Program-made: the position numbers and the translations under genes
Source of the DNA: Desulfurellaceae bacterium
GTDB taxonomy: Bacteria > Desulfobacterota > Binatia > Bin18
Assembly (NCBI GenBank): GCA_021296095.1
Contig: JAGWBB010000015.1
Span: forward strand, 28,426-67,345
Reading direction: 5' to 3'
DNA length: 38,920 nucleotides
The notes under the pieces: model-generated
Seen by the model: only the letters and a program-made list of their open reading frames with translations
Told to the model about the DNA's origin: nothing
Databases searched by the model: none
Shown: positions 15,737 to 22,794 of the stretch, piece after piece
Position numbering within the stretch: position 1 is the stretch's first letter
Layout: each line of letters opens with the position of its first letter

Positions 15737-16472
15737 TTCCGTGAGCGCTGAGCAGGGCCTCTGCCATACGCAGGTCGTCTGGAGTGGTAATCTTAAAATT
15801 CCGCCGCTCGCCAGGCACAATCTGGACTGTCCCACCGAATTTTTCAATAAGCGCCGCGTCGTCGGTGACCTGAATCGCCTCATCCAGGGCACGTTGGTGG
15901 GCCGCTCTGATCAGCGGAACACGGAAGGTCTGGGGGGTCTGGGCCAGCCACACGTCCTGGCGCGACAGCGTCTCGACCACCGTCCGAACGGGAGAGGTGA
16001 CCGATGATTGCTTGCTGAGGGGGGTCTCATCGTCCACCTGTTCAACACGTTTGAGGGTATCGGCCGCGGGCACCGCAACCAGCGCCGCCCCGGCCCGGCT
16101 GGCGACCCGAATGCTGGCATGAATGACGTCCGGACTGATAAATGGGCGGGCGGCGTCGTGGATCACCACGATATCGCACTCGGTATCCAGCGCGGCGAGG
16201 CCGAGGCGGACCGAGTCCTGGCGTTGGGGGCCGCCGTGGGCCAGGCGGATGGTACACCGAAACGGCCCGTGGGCCTTGAGCAGCTCCCGGCACAGCGCTT
16301 CGCGCTCAGGTGCGACCACGACAACGAGGCTGGACAGCAGTCGCGCCCGGTCGAGGCTGCGCAGGGTATGGACGAGGAGGGGCAACTCAGCCACGGGCAG
16401 GAACGGCTTGGGCACCCGCGTCCCCAGGCGCTCGCCCTTGCCGGCTGCAACAATCACTGCGTTTGCGTGCAT
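15726..16472 (-). CDS. ispD: 2-C-methyl-D-erythritol 4-phosphate cytidylyltransferase
   Basis: A 248-aa enzyme of the non-mevalonate isoprenoid pathway, transferring CMP from CTP to MEP. Diagnostic parts are VIVAAGKGERLGTRVPKPFL at residues 6-25, HGGPQRQDSVRLGL, VVIHDAARPFISPD with the Mg-binding Asp, LAQTPQTFR, VTDDAALIE and ERRNFKITTPDDL. Between KRVE (about 141) and VWLAQTPQ (about 174) there are about 15 more residues than in typical IspD; residues 146-159 are encoded by repeat copy R2. The C-terminal SER-stop comes from repeat copy R3. No Shine-Dalgarno is visible: the T-tract of the carD terminator ends only 3 nt before ATG 16472. Confidence 0.95.
   Translation of the reverse strand: MHANAVIVAAGKGERLGTRVPKPFLPVAELPLLVHTLRSLDRARLLSSLVVVVAPEREALCRELLKAHGPFRCTIRLAHGGPQRQDSVRLGLAALDTECDIVVIHDAARPFISPDVIHASIRVASRAGAALVAVPAADTLKRVEQVDDETPLSKQSSVTSPVRTVVETLSRQDVWLAQTPQTFRVPLIRAAHQRALDEAIQVTDDAALIEKFGGTVQIVPGERRNFKITTPDDLRMAEALLSAHGSER
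15996..16038 (-). repeat. Palindromic repeat copy R2, in frame inside ispD
   Basis: A 43-bp copy bounded by GGTGACCGATGAT and ATCGTCCACC on the plus strand, forming imperfect inverted arms. Along ispD it reads GGTGGACGATGAGACC, then CTCAGCAAGC and ATCATCGGTCACC. It encodes VDDETPLSKQSSVT, a segment that appears to be an addition relative to the family. The core box is more diverged than in R4 and R6, but both arms are clear. Confidence 0.7.
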
Positions 16473-16476
16473 GGCA

Positions 16477-16506
16477 AAAACAAAGGCTGGGAATATCCCA
16501 GCCTTT
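16477..16506 (-). terminator. Rho-independent terminator after carD
   Basis: An 11-bp perfect stem (AAAGGCTGGGA / TCCCAGCCTTT) with a 3-nt loop at 16482-16506, followed on the minus strand by G and five T. It lies 35 nt after the carD stop and immediately before the ispD start, so ispD either has its own initiation arrangement or depends on read-through. Confidence 0.8.
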
Positions 16507-16541
16507 GCCGTTCAGAGTGAATCGAGAACAGGGGCGAAAGC

Positions 16542-17024
16542 TCAGTGGGTGAAGATGGTTTTCAGATCATCCATGATCTTCTCTTCGGTGTGCGCACTGG
16601 CGATGGACAGCTCTTTGACGAGCAGGTTGCGGGCCGTGTCGAGCATTTTCCGCTCCCCAAACGACAGCTCTTTGTCGGCTTTCAGCACAAACAGGTCGCG
16701 CAGCACCTTGGCGATTTCCAACACCGAGCCGGTTTTGATCATCTCGGTATACTCGCGATAGCGACGGTTCCAGGTCTGTTGATCGACTTCGACTTTTTTG
16801 GTGCGCAGGATGCGATAGACTTTTCTGACCATTTCCTTGCTGATGACCGGGCGGAGGCCTGCCGCTGCCACGTTGGTGGTCGGTATCATGATGGTCATGT
16901 CGCTTTCCAGGATCCGCAACACGTAGAACTTCTGCTCGTGGCCGGATATGCTCTTCGCCTGCATCCCCTCGATCACTCCTACACCATGGCCGGGATAGAC
17001 GACCTTCTCCCCAATCTTGAACAT
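16542..17024 (-). CDS. carD: CarD family transcriptional regulator
   Basis: A 160-aa protein from ATG 17024, which has AGGAGGG 6-8 nt upstream. The N-terminal RNA-polymerase-interacting (Tudor-like) domain reads FKIGEKVVYPGHGVGVIEGM, and ILESDMTIMIPTTNVAAAGL continues it to about residue 65. The C-terminal helical part contains WNRRYREYTEMIKTGS and the Trp-containing surface that wedges into the promoter minor groove. CarD stabilises open complexes at housekeeping promoters by binding the RNAP beta subunit. A good sigma70-type promoter precedes it and a strong terminator follows, so it is probably a single-gene transcript. Confidence 0.95.
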   Translation of the reverse strand: MFKIGEKVVYPGHGVGVIEGMQAKSISGHEQKFYVLRILESDMTIMIPTTNVAAAGLRPVISKEMVRKVYRILRTKKVEVDQQTWNRRYREYTEMIKTGSVLEIAKVLRDLFVLKADKELSFGERKMLDTARNLLVKELSIASAHTEEKIMDDLKTIFTH

Positions 17025-17058
17025 CGGCTTCCCTCCTAGCGGCACTCAGAATCGGAAA

Positions 17059-17087
17059 ATGGTAACGGATTCGGGCGCTGTCGTCAA
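17059..17087 (-). promoter_or_regulatory. Candidate sigma70 promoter of carD
   Basis: On the minus strand TTGACG (17087-17082) and TACCAT (17064-17059) are separated by exactly 17 nt. Transcription would start near 17052, leaving a leader of about 28 nt before the carD RBS and ATG. Confidence 0.6.
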
Positions 17088-17118
17088 ATTTCTAACTATC
17101 CGAAAACAGGCAAGTTTT

Positions 17119-17634
17119 TTAAAATGGCAGTTCAATCTCGACCACTCTGCCGTGCCCGACTTGCGATCCGACCCAGGCTGCGAGGCGTGCTCTCAAGTAC
17201 TTACTGCGGAACATCTCATGGATTCGTTCCGTTTCTGTTCGATCATCAATGAACCGAGCCGTGCCACTGAAAGCAAGATCTCCGATCTTCAAGCCTATCT
17301 GATTATTTTTCTTCAGGTTTCGATACCAGGCGGTTTTGCCGTCATTCCCGGCTTGGATGTAAAAGCGGTCGTGTTCATAAATGAACCAGATCGGGATCAT
17401 GCGCGGCTTGCCGCTTTTTCGGCCAATCGTCGTGATCTCGACAATTGACTCCGAGGCGCGCGCCTCAAGGGCTGGCCGGCTGGGACTGGTCTCCTGGGCC
17501 GAACTCGGCACCGCCCAGCCGGCCAGCATGAGGGCTAGGCCGCAGCATAGCAAGAACCGGTGTTGCCGGGCCGACAAGGTGAACGATGATACCCACCTCA
17601 TCAAGAAGAGATCATTGTTCACCTTGCGTGTCAT
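17119..17634 (-). CDS. Exported split-barrel (deazaflavin-type nitroreductase/PNPOx-like) protein
   Basis: A 171-aa protein. The mature part has the motif EITTIGRKSGKPRMIPIWF, then DRFYIQAG, TAWYRNLKKNNQIGLKIGD and FSGTARFID, typical of the F420/FMN split-beta-barrel superfamily (Ddn/DUF385 or PNPOx-like). A signal peptide is visible (RFLLCCGLALMLAGWAVPSS then AQ), which is unusual for this mostly cytoplasmic superfamily. ATG 17634 has an excellent AGGAGGAAG RBS. Directly after the first codons, residues 4-19 (KVNNDLFLMRWVSSFT) are encoded by repeat copy R4, so the signal sequence carries an inserted extension. Translation could also restart at the ATG inside the repeat, which would give a more normal signal peptide. 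Cofactor and substrate are unknown. Confidence 0.75.
   Translation of the reverse strand: MTRKVNNDLFLMRWVSSFTLSARQHRFLLCCGLALMLAGWAVPSSAQETSPSRPALEARASESIVEITTIGRKSGKPRMIPIWFIYEHDRFYIQAGNDGKTAWYRNLKKNNQIGLKIGDLAFSGTARFIDDRTETERIHEMFRSKYLRARLAAWVGSQVGHGRVVEIELPF
17578..17623 (+). repeat. Palindromic repeat copy R4, at the start of an exported-protein gene
   Basis: The best-preserved copy: arms GGTGAACGATGAT and ATCATTGTTCACC pair along 13 bp with one G-T type mismatch (15 bp if flanking AA/TT are counted), around CACCTCATCAAGAAGAG. It is in frame with the minus-strand gene, beginning at codon 4. Confidence 0.85.
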
Positions 17635-17795
17635 GGCTTCCTCCTGTCAGGCGCATCTGCCAAGCCGGGCCGTCGCCCGATCTCCCCATATTGCCGTTCT
17701 GGTCTGCTGACACAATCCCACCGGGCGATTTAGTTCCCAAAAGACAGAGAGTGTGGTAGCCTTTGGCGACCTTATTTCCCAGAGGAGGAATCCGC

Positions 17796-18134
17796 ATGGC
17801 TACCCAGTATTACTTTCACATCGCTAATGAGGCCATTGAGGTGCAGACCGGTGCGCACGCCTCGCCCAATATCACGATTTCCATGAAGGAGAGTGATTAT
17901 CTGGATATGATAAACGGAAAATTGAACGGCCAGATGGCCTTTATGAGCGGCAAGCTCAAGATTACGGGAGATATGGGGCTGGCGATGCGCCTGCAAGGGC
18001 TGTTCACGGCCCGCGGCTCGGATGATCCCGAGGTCACCTCGATCCAGCAGGTGATTGATGGTTCAGCCGAAAGCTTCAACAAGGCGGGTGCAAAAGGCCT
18101 GGATGCGGTTTTTCAGTTCGACCTGAGCGACTGA
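17796..18134 (+). CDS. SCP2 sterol-binding-like protein, apparently circularly permuted
   Basis: A 112-aa protein from ATG 17796, with AGAGGAGGA just upstream and an in-frame stop (TAG 17757) before it, so the N-terminus is real. Residues 1-70 ([40 protein letters not shown]) match the second two-thirds of the SCP2 lipid-binding domain. Residues 77-112 ([32 protein letters not shown]) match the first third of that domain, which normally comes before. The order is therefore swapped while one complete domain is kept. SCP2 domains bind sterols or fatty acyl-CoA. It may derive from a tandem SCP2 gene trimmed at both ends. It lies 26 nt before anmK on the same strand. Confidence 0.8.
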   Translation: MATQYYFHIANEAIEVQTGAHASPNITISMKESDYLDMINGKLNGQMAFMSGKLKITGDMGLAMRLQGLFTARGSDDPEVTSIQQVIDGSAESFNKAGAKGLDAVFQFDLSD

Positions 18135-18160
18135 GTCGCCACCTCCCCGCCCGAGTCCCT

Positions 18161-19345
18161 ATGCCGACCCACACCCTGATTGGCCTGATGTCCGGCACCT
18201 CGCACGACGGGGTTGACGCCGTGCTGGTCGATATCACCTTTGCCCGCCACCGTTTGCAGACGCACCAGCGTACGTTTCGCGCGTTTCCGTATACCCGCCC
18301 GGTTCGTGAGCGTTTATTGCGGCTCAGTCAGGGCGCTGCGGTGCCGGCCGCTGAGGTCGCCCAGGTCAATGTGCTGTTGGGTGAGCTGTTTGCCAAAGCC
18401 GCCCTCAAGCTGTGCCAGGCGGCCGGCCTTTCGTGTGAGCGGGTGACGGCGATCGGTTCGCACGGCCATACGATTTACCATCAACCCCGCCAGCGACCGG
18501 GCCCCGGCTCCACCTTGCAGATCGCTGAGCCGGCCGTTATTGCCGCCCGGACGGGTATCACGACGGTGGCCGATTTTCGGCCCGCGGATGTGGCCATGGG
18601 CGGGGAAGGCGCTCCTCTCGTCCCGTATGTCCACTACGCCTTGTTTCATCGGCCCCGGCGGTCGGTCGCCGTCCACAATATCGGCGGGATCGCCAACCTG
18701 AGCTATCTGCCCGCCCAGCACGGGCTTGACGGCGTCCTGGCCTTTGATACCGGCCCCGGCAATATGGTCATTGACGGGGTCGTTCAGGCGGTCAGCCAAG
18801 GCAAAAAGCTGTACGACCGCGGGGGGCGTCTGGCCCGTCGGGGCCAAGTCCACCAGCCCTTACTGGCCGAACTCTTGCGCCATCCGTATTTTCGACGCCG
18901 TCCGCCCAAATCGACCGGCCGCGAGGAGTTTGGTGAGCCGTATATCCGCGATTTTCTCAGCCGAGCATCGCGGCTGAGCGCCGAGGATCAGGTTGCCACG
19001 GCCACGGCCCTGACGGTCGAAAGCATGGCCCACGCCTACCGTAGGTTTGTGTGCCCGCAGGGTGGGCTGGATGAGATTATGCTGACCGGCGGCGGAAGCC
19101 TCAACCCGGTGCTGGGTGAGTGGCTGGCCCGGGCCCTGCCCCAGGTCCAGATCCGCAGCCTGGAAGACCTCGGCTTTGAGAGTCAGGCGCTTGAAGCGCT
19201 GGCCTTCGCGGTACTGGCCTACGCCACGCTGCACGGCATGCCGTCAAATGTACTCGGGGCAACCGGCGCCCGGGCACCGGTCGTCCTGGGCAAAGTGGTG
19301 CCGGGACGCAACTATCGCACCACCCGGCTCCAAAGTGGACGATGA
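18161..19345 (+). CDS. anmK: Anhydro-N-acetylmuramic acid kinase
   Basis: A 394-aa sugar kinase of the ASKHA fold that opens 1,6-anhydroMurNAc and phosphorylates it during peptidoglycan recycling. Family motifs are LIGLMSGTSHDGVDAVLVDI at the N-terminus, IGSHGHTIYHQP, VADFRPADVAMGGEGAPLVP, HNIGGIANLSYLP, FDTGPGNMVIDGV and the adenosine motif MLTGGGSLNPVL. The length is slightly above the usual 370. The last three residues and stop (SGR, AGT GGA CGA TGA) come from repeat copy R5, so the natural C-terminus may have been replaced. Start ATG 18161 has only a weak upstream purine run. Confidence 0.94.
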   Translation: MPTHTLIGLMSGTSHDGVDAVLVDITFARHRLQTHQRTFRAFPYTRPVRERLLRLSQGAAVPAAEVAQVNVLLGELFAKAALKLCQAAGLSCERVTAIGSHGHTIYHQPRQRPGPGSTLQIAEPAVIAARTGITTVADFRPADVAMGGEGAPLVPYVHYALFHRPRRSVAVHNIGGIANLSYLPAQHGLDGVLAFDTGPGNMVIDGVVQAVSQGKKLYDRGGRLARRGQVHQPLLAELLRHPYFRRRPPKSTGREEFGEPYIRDFLSRASRLSAEDQVATATALTVESMAHAYRRFVCPQGGLDEIMLTGGGSLNPVLGEWLARALPQVQIRSLEDLGFESQALEALAFAVLAYATLHGMPSNVLGATGARAPVVLGKVVPGRNYRTTRLQSGR

Positions 19346-19375
19346 CGACCGCCTGAGCGAGGAGATACGTTGACC
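19335..19375 (+). repeat. Palindromic repeat copy R5, 3' end of anmK
   Basis: GTGGACGATGACGACCGCC, then GAGCGAGGAGATACGTTGACC: a 41-bp copy, shortened by a few bases, with arms GTGGACG and CGTTGAC. It supplies the terminal codons and stop of anmK in the same frame as R3 does for ispD. Confidence 0.65.
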
Positions 19376-19398
19376 AGCCGGGTCGGATCGCAGCATAT

Positions 19399-19429
19399 GG
19401 GGGAGGCGAGCCGCAGGAGCGCCTCCCCC
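19399..19429. terminator. Hairpin between anmK and the dehydrogenase gene
   Basis: A perfect 10-bp G/C-rich stem (GGGGGAGGCG / CGCCTCCCCC) with an 11-nt loop, followed by GTGTTT. It probably ends the anmK transcript, but the T-run is short, so it could also be a structured leader of the next gene 30 nt downstream. Confidence 0.5.
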
Positions 19430-19458
19430 GTGTTTGACCGATAGAGGAGGGCAATCCC

Positions 19459-20580
19459 ATGCCGAAACGTGTCGTTATCATTCCCGGCGATGATGCTGCC
19501 CCGGAGGCCATGGCGCCGACGCTCGACCTGCTGAAGAGTTTGGCCCTGGATATCGAGTTCACCGAATTCCCCATAGGACAAGACGGGGTCAAGCAGTACG
19601 GTTCGCGACGGGATTTTCATCAGGCTTTGTGCCGAGCGATTGATCAGTCTGACACAACCCTGTTCGGGTCGACAAACGGCACGACCGGTGGGATCAGTTA
19701 TCTGCGCTGGGGCAAGCAGACCTATGCCAACGTGCGTCCGACCCGCTGGCTGCCCGGTTTCCAGAGTCCCTTGAAACAGCCCGAGGGCATAGATTTGGTC
19801 ATCGTGCGCGAAAACCTCGAAGACCTGTATATGGGCATTGAGGGAGACCTCGGTGTGCTGTCGGCCCTGCCCGAGACGAGTGTGACCAGCTATTTGACCA
19901 AGAAACCCCTGGATACGACGCCCGTCGGCAAATTCGCCATCAAGGTGATCACCGTCCAGGCCACCCAGCGGGTCGTCCGCTTTGCCTGCGAGCTGGCCCG
20001 CAAACGCAAGGCCCGGGGTGGCCGGGGGCTCGTCACCTGCACCTGCAAGTACAATATGCTGCGGAGCAGCGATGGCCTGTTTCGGCAGGTCGCCGAAGAA
20101 ACGGCCAAAGCCTACCCCGATATCGAGTATAACCAGTATATTGTTGACGATTTTGCCCACCGTCTGGTGGCAAACCCGAGTCAGTTTGACGTTGTGGTGA
20201 TGCCGAATCTATACGGTGACCTGCTCTCGGACGCGGCGGCCGGCACGATTGGCGGTCTGGGGCTGGCGCCCAGCGGCTGCTACGGCGAGGACTACGCCTA
20301 TTTCGAGTCCGCCCACGGCACAGCCCCGGATATTGCCGGCCGCAATATCATTAATCCGACTGCAACCCTGCTGTCGGCCGGCCTGATGTTGGAATATCTT
20401 GGCTGGCAGGACGTGGCGGACCGTCTCGAAGCGGCCATCGCCCGCGTCTATGCCGAGGGGCAGGTTCTGACCCCCGACCAGAGCGGCTCGTCCTCAACCA
20501 CCGACTTTTGTCGGGCGGTCAAAGACGCCGTTCTCGATAGCGAGAGGCAGCCCGTGCGGACAACACCGGCGCGTCAGTGA
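19459..20580 (+). CDS. Isocitrate/isopropylmalate dehydrogenase family protein
   Basis: A 373-aa beta-decarboxylating dehydrogenase. The family is shown by VVIIPGDDAAPEAM at the start, LVIVRENLEDLYMGIEGDL, the Asp-rich metal site FDVVVMPNLYGDLLSDAAAG, and the NAD-binding loop FESAHGTAPDIAGRNIINPT. The typical substrate-contact segment ANLRPVR.YP appears as ANVRPTRWLPGFQSPL, so substrate choice (isocitrate, isopropylmalate, homoisocitrate, tartrate) is uncertain. Absence of leu genes nearby gives no help. RBS AGAGGAGGG precedes ATG 19459. It is on the same strand as anmK but separated by a hairpin. Confidence 0.9.
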   Translation: MPKRVVIIPGDDAAPEAMAPTLDLLKSLALDIEFTEFPIGQDGVKQYGSRRDFHQALCRAIDQSDTTLFGSTNGTTGGISYLRWGKQTYANVRPTRWLPGFQSPLKQPEGIDLVIVRENLEDLYMGIEGDLGVLSALPETSVTSYLTKKPLDTTPVGKFAIKVITVQATQRVVRFACELARKRKARGGRGLVTCTCKYNMLRSSDGLFRQVAEETAKAYPDIEYNQYIVDDFAHRLVANPSQFDVVVMPNLYGDLLSDAAAGTIGGLGLAPSGCYGEDYAYFESAHGTAPDIAGRNIINPTATLLSAGLMLEYLGWQDVADRLEAAIARVYAEGQVLTPDQSGSSSTTDFCRAVKDAVLDSERQPVRTTPARQ

Positions 20581-20613
20581 AATCGCAGGTGTCCGGCGGG
20601 AAGGTGTCAGCCT

Positions 20614-20775
20614 CTATTGGACGCTGTTGAGTTTGCTGCGGCCGCGTTTGATGACAATCACGTCTTGGCCGTTGACGCGTAGAGTACGCCGGTCGGCCGG
20701 GGCCTGGGCCGGCCCTTTGCGGGCGCGGTCTTCGCGCCATTTTTTCAGCTGCTTCTCGAGATTTTTCTGACTCAC
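20614..20775 (-). CDS. Small basic protein of unknown function, GTG start
   Basis: A 53-aa frame that starts with GTG 20775 preceded by a strong AGGAGG about 5 nt away. The product opens SQKNLEKQLKKWREDRARKG and ends TLRVNGQDVIVIKRGRSK then LNSVQ. It is rich in Lys/Arg, has a probable N-terminal helix and a short beta-hairpin-like end, and no Cys or membrane segment. I do not recognise the family. It lies downstream of rpoD on the same strand, separated by repeat copy R6, and converges on the dehydrogenase gene. Codon use and the RBS favour a real gene. Confidence 0.6.
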   Translation of the reverse strand: MSQKNLEKQLKKWREDRARKGPAQAPADRRTLRVNGQDVIVIKRGRSKLNSVQ

Positions 20776-20796
20776 ATATCCTCCTCGGTACTTCGA

Positions 20797-20842
20797 GGTG
20801 AACGATTATCTCTTCTTGATGACGTGGTCATCATCGTTCACC
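20797..20842 (-). repeat. Palindromic repeat copy R6, downstream of rpoD
   Basis: A 46-bp copy with arms GGTGAACGAT and ATCGTTCACC (10 bp perfect, 12 of 13 in the longer arm). Read on the minus strand its core is CATCAAGAAGAGA, nearly identical to R4 in the opposite orientation. It lies 15 nt after the rpoD stop and could form a strong hairpin in the transcript. Confidence 0.85.
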
Positions 20843-20857
20843 GTGCCGGTGTCAGGC

Positions 20858-22612
20858 TCAGCCGTCAATAAACGCTTCGAGGCTCTTGGCCCGGGTCGGA
20901 TTGCGTAATTTCCGCAGCGCCTTGGCCTCAATCTGACGGATGCGCTCGCGGGTGACCGCGAAGCGCTGGCCCACTTCTTCCAGGGTGTAATCGGTCTTTT
21001 CGTCAATGCCGAAGCGCATGCGCAGAATCTGCTCTTCGCGCGGGGTGAGCGTCGCCAGCACTTTGCGGGTTTGCTCTTCAAGGCTCAGTGCCATGGCGGC
21101 GTCTGCCGGAGACAGGGTCTGGCGGTCCTCAACAAAATCGCCCAGCGAACTCTCTTCGTCATCGCCAATCGGGGTTTCCAGGGACACCGGCTCTTTGACA
21201 ATCTTGAGGACCTTGCGGACCTTGTCGGCCGGGACCTCCATCTGGGCCGCGATCTCCTCAGGCGAGGGTTCGCGTCCCAGCTGCTGGACCAGATAGCGCG
21301 AGGTGCGCAGCACTTTGTTGATCGTTTCAATCATATGGACGGGGATGCGGATCGTGCGGGCCTGGTCGGCAATAGCGCGGCTGACCGACTGGCGGATCCA
21401 CCAAGTGGCATAGGTCGAGAATTTGTACCCGCGTTGATACTCGAATTTTTCCACCGCCCGCATCAGGCCGATATTCCCCTCCTGGATGAGGTCCAAAAAG
21501 CCCAGACCGCGGTTGACGTAACGTTTGGCAATACTGACAACCAGGCGCAGATTGGCCTCAATCAAACGCCGTTTGCCCTCTTGGGCCTGGGCTTCGCCAC
21601 GAGCGATGCTGTACAGCGAGCTGTGTAAATCCTCGCTGCTAATGGCCAACTCGACTTCGATTTTCTGGACCTTGCGCCGCGCGGTGTGGATCACCTGGCT
21701 CGCGTTTTGGATTTTCTGGATCTGGGTTTTGCTCAGCTCTTCGGGTCGTCTGCCCGCCCGCTGGACGCCGGATTTCAGACCGCGCGACAGAGAAACGATC
21801 TCGGACGCCTTGCGGTGGACGATTTCCTCCTGAAAGCGGACCGCCCGTTGGCACTCCTCTATCAGATCGCCGACTTCTTTGAGCTTGGCGGCAATAACGC
21901 CGATATGACGCCGACCGAGGGGAACGCTTTCCAGGGCGAGTTGCGTTTTATGCTTCACATCGCTCGCCTTTTTGACCGCTTTTTGACGTTCTTTGGCCGG
22001 CAGGCGTTTGCGCCTCAGCTGATCGAGCTTGGCCATCTCGCCGGCGATACGTTTCAACGAGGTCAGCTTGTTGAGGAACAGGGTAATCCGGTGGTCTTCC
22101 TTGCCGGCCGCTTCGACCTCGTCGTCATCGCCAAAGATATAGCGGGGTTCGATTTCTTCTTGTTTGAGCTTTTCGCCCAGAGAGACGACGTAGCGGAGGG
22201 CCAGCGGCGACGAGAAGACTTCCTGCTTGATGCGTTTTTCGCCCGCCTCAATCTCTTTGGCAATCGCCACCTCTTCTTCACGGCTCAACAGCGGGATATT
22301 GCCCATCTCCTGAAGATACATGCGAACCGGATCTGAGGTGTCGGTGATCTGCGGCTCTTCGACCGCAACTGTCTCTTCCTCCCAGTCGTCCTCTCTACGC
22401 TTGGGAATCTCGATGCTGATATTATTCTCGTCATCGAGCACGTCGGCCGCTTCGACGTCTATTTCCTCAAGGATGGACATGACGCCGTCAATGTCTTCTG
22501 CCGGTGCGGCTTTTGGAGCGGAAAGGACATGGGCGTCTGTCGCGGTGCGGGCACCCGTTCCTTTTGAGGCGGAAGGCGGCTTTTTCCTGCTGGTTTCTTT
22601 CCGTTTTTCCAT
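20858..22612 (-). CDS. rpoD: RNA polymerase sigma factor RpoD (sigma-70)
   Basis: A 584-aa primary sigma factor from ATG 22612 (GAGG RBS 4 nt before). The N-terminal 80 residues are a Lys/Ala-rich and then acidic region that replaces a full region 1.1. Region 1.2 is [20 protein letters not shown]; region 2 contains [20 protein letters not shown] and the -10-binding [19 protein letters not shown]; region 3 has [15 protein letters not shown]; region 4 ends with [20 protein letters not shown] and [10 protein letters not shown], the -35 helix-turn-helix. A non-conserved helical insert lies between 1.2 and 2. It directs housekeeping transcription. CarD, its functional partner at promoters, is encoded in the same window. 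The 182 nt upstream hold no gene. Confidence 0.97.
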   Translation of the reverse strand: MEKRKETSRKKPPSASKGTGARTATDAHVLSAPKAAPAEDIDGVMSILEEIDVEAADVLDDENNISIEIPKRREDDWEEETVAVEEPQITDTSDPVRMYLQEMGNIPLLSREEEVAIAKEIEAGEKRIKQEVFSSPLALRYVVSLGEKLKQEEIEPRYIFGDDDEVEAAGKEDHRITLFLNKLTSLKRIAGEMAKLDQLRRKRLPAKERQKAVKKASDVKHKTQLALESVPLGRRHIGVIAAKLKEVGDLIEECQRAVRFQEEIVHRKASEIVSLSRGLKSGVQRAGRRPEELSKTQIQKIQNASQVIHTARRKVQKIEVELAISSEDLHSSLYSIARGEAQAQEGKRRLIEANLRLVVSIAKRYVNRGLGFLDLIQEGNIGLMRAVEKFEYQRGYKFSTYATWWIRQSVSRAIADQARTIRIPVHMIETINKVLRTSRYLVQQLGREPSPEEIAAQMEVPADKVRKVLKIVKEPVSLETPIGDDEESSLGDFVEDRQTLSPADAAMALSLEEQTRKVLATLTPREEQILRMRFGIDEKTDYTLEEVGQRFAVTRERIRQIEAKALRKLRNPTRAKSLEAFIDG

Positions 22613-22794
22613 AGGACCTCTATATGTGCGATCTGGTGGCACAGCACGGGTGAACGGCGCCGGTAGCAGTCCGGGCGAGAATGAGGGGCACAGAACGTGC
22701 CGGTGGAATAGTGTCGCCTAAACGGTACAAATTGGTTAGGAAGGCTCCCCAATTAGGCGCTACATCCTGGTCCGCGATGGAGCGCCCCCCCATC

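Noticed and set aside
22650-22794. Possible tRNA or promoter in the rpoD upstream spacer
   Set aside because: No cloverleaf could be folded by eye; only weak promoter-like hexamers with poor spacing.
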